A DNA stretch of 6,065 nucleotides, taken from positions 1 through 6,065 of the forward strand of contig JAKSUP010000086.1 in NCBI GenBank assembly GCA_024408905.1, read 5' to 3'. Below are positions 4,596 to 6,065 of this stretch, piece by piece. The notes beneath the pieces are model-generated. The model saw only the letters and a program-made list of their open reading frames with translations, was not told where the DNA came from and made no database searches. The position numbers were made by a program, and so were the translations under genes. Numbering within the stretch: the first letter of the stretch is position 1; every line of letters starts with the position of its first letter. Origin of the DNA: a bacterium. GTDB taxonomy: Bacteria; Cyanobacteriota; Vampirovibrionia; Gastranaerophilales; Gastranaerophilaceae.

Positions 4596-6065
4596 ATGAT
4601 TCAAAAAATTGGCGTAGAAGAAAATATAAATAGCCTCAACGTCAGCAGCAAAAGACATAATAACCCTAGTTTCAAAGGGGTCGGTGCTGCTTTCAGTTTG
4701 CTGCAAGCCTGCGAAAAAATGCCAATGGTAAATGTCGCAGTTATTGATATGCTTTCAGCAATTCTTCCAAGAACAATTGTTGAATCTATGACTAATGTTT
4801 TTGCCGGTTTCGAAGCCTTTAGGCGTGAGTCTTCCGGTCTAATTGTCAACTGCATGACCCCGGGTATTATAAGTATGGGAGTAGCTGCTTTATTGAACAA
4901 GCACATAATGTCTGACGGAGCAAAAATGTCAACTTGCCTTGCAGATAGTTCTTTGATAGAAAATGCAACAAAATTATATACGAAATCAACTTCCAAGGAT
5001 AAAATGAGAAGTGCTTTAAAAGAGTTATTTGAAAACATTGAAGGCTATGACGGCGACAAAAAAATCAAGTTCAAAGACGTTCTTTCAAAAAGCGAAATTA
5101 ATGAATACATATCCCAATACAGAGAAATTGCTAAAAAAGATTTAAAAAGAAAAGAATTAGAAAAAGAAGTCGATAAAATTTCGCAAAAAATAGCAGAAAA
5201 AACTCATGTTTACGAAAACCTGAGTGTTGTTAACAAAGCCGGTAAAGTAGAAGCATCAAACATTACAAGCTTAATGAAAGACAGCATCAAGTTTTTTAGC
5301 GAATTTGAAAAAGCAAGTGCTAAAAATCCTAAATTATTGATAGAAGATTTTGCAAAACAAAGCAAAAAGCTTGTTAAAGGAAAAACAATTGGTGGATTTT
5401 TGATTGTCCTTCCTTTGGCTGCTTCTATGCAATTTATTAACAGATGGATTACAAACAGAGTATCAGGAGTCAAGGGCGCTCCTATATATGAAGATTATGC
5501 AACAGACAATGCAACTTATGATAAAAACGCGAAAGAGGGACTGACTAAACAAAAGATTATATCAATTGCGTCAATGCTGGCTGTCGGCTTCTTGTCAATG
5601 ATGAAGGTTCCTAAATGGAACATGTTTGAATTTAAAGGAATTTTCCCGTCTATGGACCAAGCAAGGTTAATTTCTACAACGACATTTGCATCAAGAATGG
5701 CAGCTGCTGATGACAAAAATGAATTAAGAGAAGCAACAATAAGAGATATTGCAACATTTATCAGCTTATATTTCTTGGGAGATTATGCTGCAAAAGGCGC
5801 AGCAACTATTTTTGAGAAAGTTGAAAAGAAAAAAGGAAATGAAATTCATTTACTAAATGACACAAAAGTTATAGACAAAAACGCAAACATATTCAAAAAA
5901 TTCTGGCACTGGTTTAAAGATATCAAACTTAAATCATCAGAAGAAGTTATTAGCATAAGTAAAACTGCTAAAGAACTTGAATCAAAAGGGCTTACCCCAA
6001 ATAAGGAACAAGCAGAAAAAATTGCAACAGAACTTGCTAAAGGGAAAAATCTACGCTCTGCTCGC
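4596..6065 (+). CDS. Large hypothetical membrane-associated protein with N-terminal NPSFKG motif (3' partial)
   Basis: The frame is open for 490 codons and runs off the window. I cannot name a function. A polar N-terminus leads to NPSFKG (23-28), a short motif I associate with many Gastranaerophilales proteins of unknown role. Then come hydrophobic stretches at about 43-70 and 81-100, separated by FEAFRRESSG; a charged, Lys/Glu-rich, probably coiled-coil region (about 155-205); and further hydrophobic segments at about 264-282, 320-336 and 383-405. A second FKG (346-348) is followed by IFPSMDQARLISTTTFASRMAA. The last visible part (about 407-490) is Lys/Glu-rich and soluble-looking, with WHWF at 437-440. 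No classical signal peptide is evident. Three to five membrane passes are possible, but several segments are short and carry polar residues, so topology is uncertain. It has its own extended -10 promoter and is divergent from surE. The start is well supported by the in-frame stop just upstream. Confidence 0.85.
   Translation, partial: MIQKIGVEENINSLNVSSKRHNNPSFKGVGAAFSLLQACEKMPMVNVAVIDMLSAILPRTIVESMTNVFAGFEAFRRESSGLIVNCMTPGIISMGVAALLNKHIMSDGAKMSTCLADSSLIENATKLYTKSTSKDKMRSALKELFENIEGYDGDKKIKFKDVLSKSEINEYISQYREIAKKDLKRKELEKEVDKISQKIAEKTHVYENLSVVNKAGKVEASNITSLMKDSIKFFSEFEKASAKNPKLLIEDFAKQSKKLVKGKTIGGFLIVLPLAASMQFINRWITNRVSGVKGAPIYEDYATDNATYDKNAKEGLTKQKIISIASMLAVGFLSMMKVPKWNMFEFKGIFPSMDQARLISTTTFASRMAAADDKNELREATIRDIATFISLYFLGDYAAKGAATIFEKVEKKKGNEIHLLNDTKVIDKNANIFKKFWHWFKDIKLKSSEEVISISKTAKELESKGLTPNKEQAEKIATELAKGKNLRSAR

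Noticed and set aside
4524..4706. Minus-strand 60-codon frame across the 4596 start
   Set aside because: It overlaps the promoter and N-terminus of the 4596 gene, has no homology that I recognise and no Shine-Dalgarno.
4601..5038. Minus-strand open frame of 145 codons
   Set aside because: It lies wholly inside the plus-strand gene at 4596, which has a promoter, a start context and a protein-like composition. The minus frame reads as a low-complexity hydrophobic shadow.
5210..5716. Two minus-strand frames (87 and 66 codons)
   Set aside because: Shadows of the large plus-strand gene that runs to the window end.
1..6065. CRISPR array, insertion sequence, phage or defence system
   Set aside because: No spaced repeats, transposase, integrase or nuclease-type genes are present; apart from the unknown proteins, the content is ordinary chromosomal.

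Overview
The window is AT-rich and compact, with good Shine-Dalgarno sites at some genes and short convergent or divergent intergenic gaps. Five protein genes are clear (one runs off the right edge) and a sixth, small one is plausible. Nothing fixes the species. The last gene begins with a short N-terminal 'NPSFKG' stretch, which I associate with many uncharacterised proteins of the gut Gastranaerophilales (Melainabacteria/Vampirovibrionia, non-photosynthetic relatives of Cyanobacteria). The AT bias and gene style agree with that. I put this assignment at about 0.6; it rests on memory of the family, not on a search.

Layout, left to right. Positions 31-165 hold a GC-rich, hairpin-rich non-coding island that looks like a dispersed intergenic repeat. 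A bidirectional Rho-independent terminator follows (189-223). Two minus-strand genes come next: an unrecognised small helical protein (241-654) and, upstream of it, a protein resembling two GNAT acetyltransferase domains in tandem (786-1793), whose promoter predicts a leaderless mRNA. Divergent from it is glgC (1921-3159), ADP-glucose pyrophosphorylase, the committing step of glycogen synthesis, with its own terminator (3189-3225). A possible 47-residue minus-strand protein (3212-3355) ends inside that terminator and lies downstream of surE (3445-4236), a 5'/3'-nucleotidase. A strong hairpin (3380-3413) lies between the two. Divergent from surE, after 359 bp of very AT-rich spacer, starts a large membrane-associated protein of unknown function (4596 to beyond 6065).

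The genes do not form one pathway. glgC and surE are housekeeping functions (storage polysaccharide; nucleotide and stress metabolism). The rest is lineage-specific and uncharacterised.

The most interesting non-coding signal is a pair of tandem TTTACA-type direct repeats (728-745 and 4344-4361). Both match exactly, as I recall it, the HLR1 consensus bound by the cyanobacterial OmpR-family regulator RpaB. A third pair (4485-4503) has an 11-bp period. All three lie in intergenic DNA next to promoters. If the host is a non-photosynthetic cyanobacterial relative, this may be an RpaB-like regulon retained without photosynthesis.
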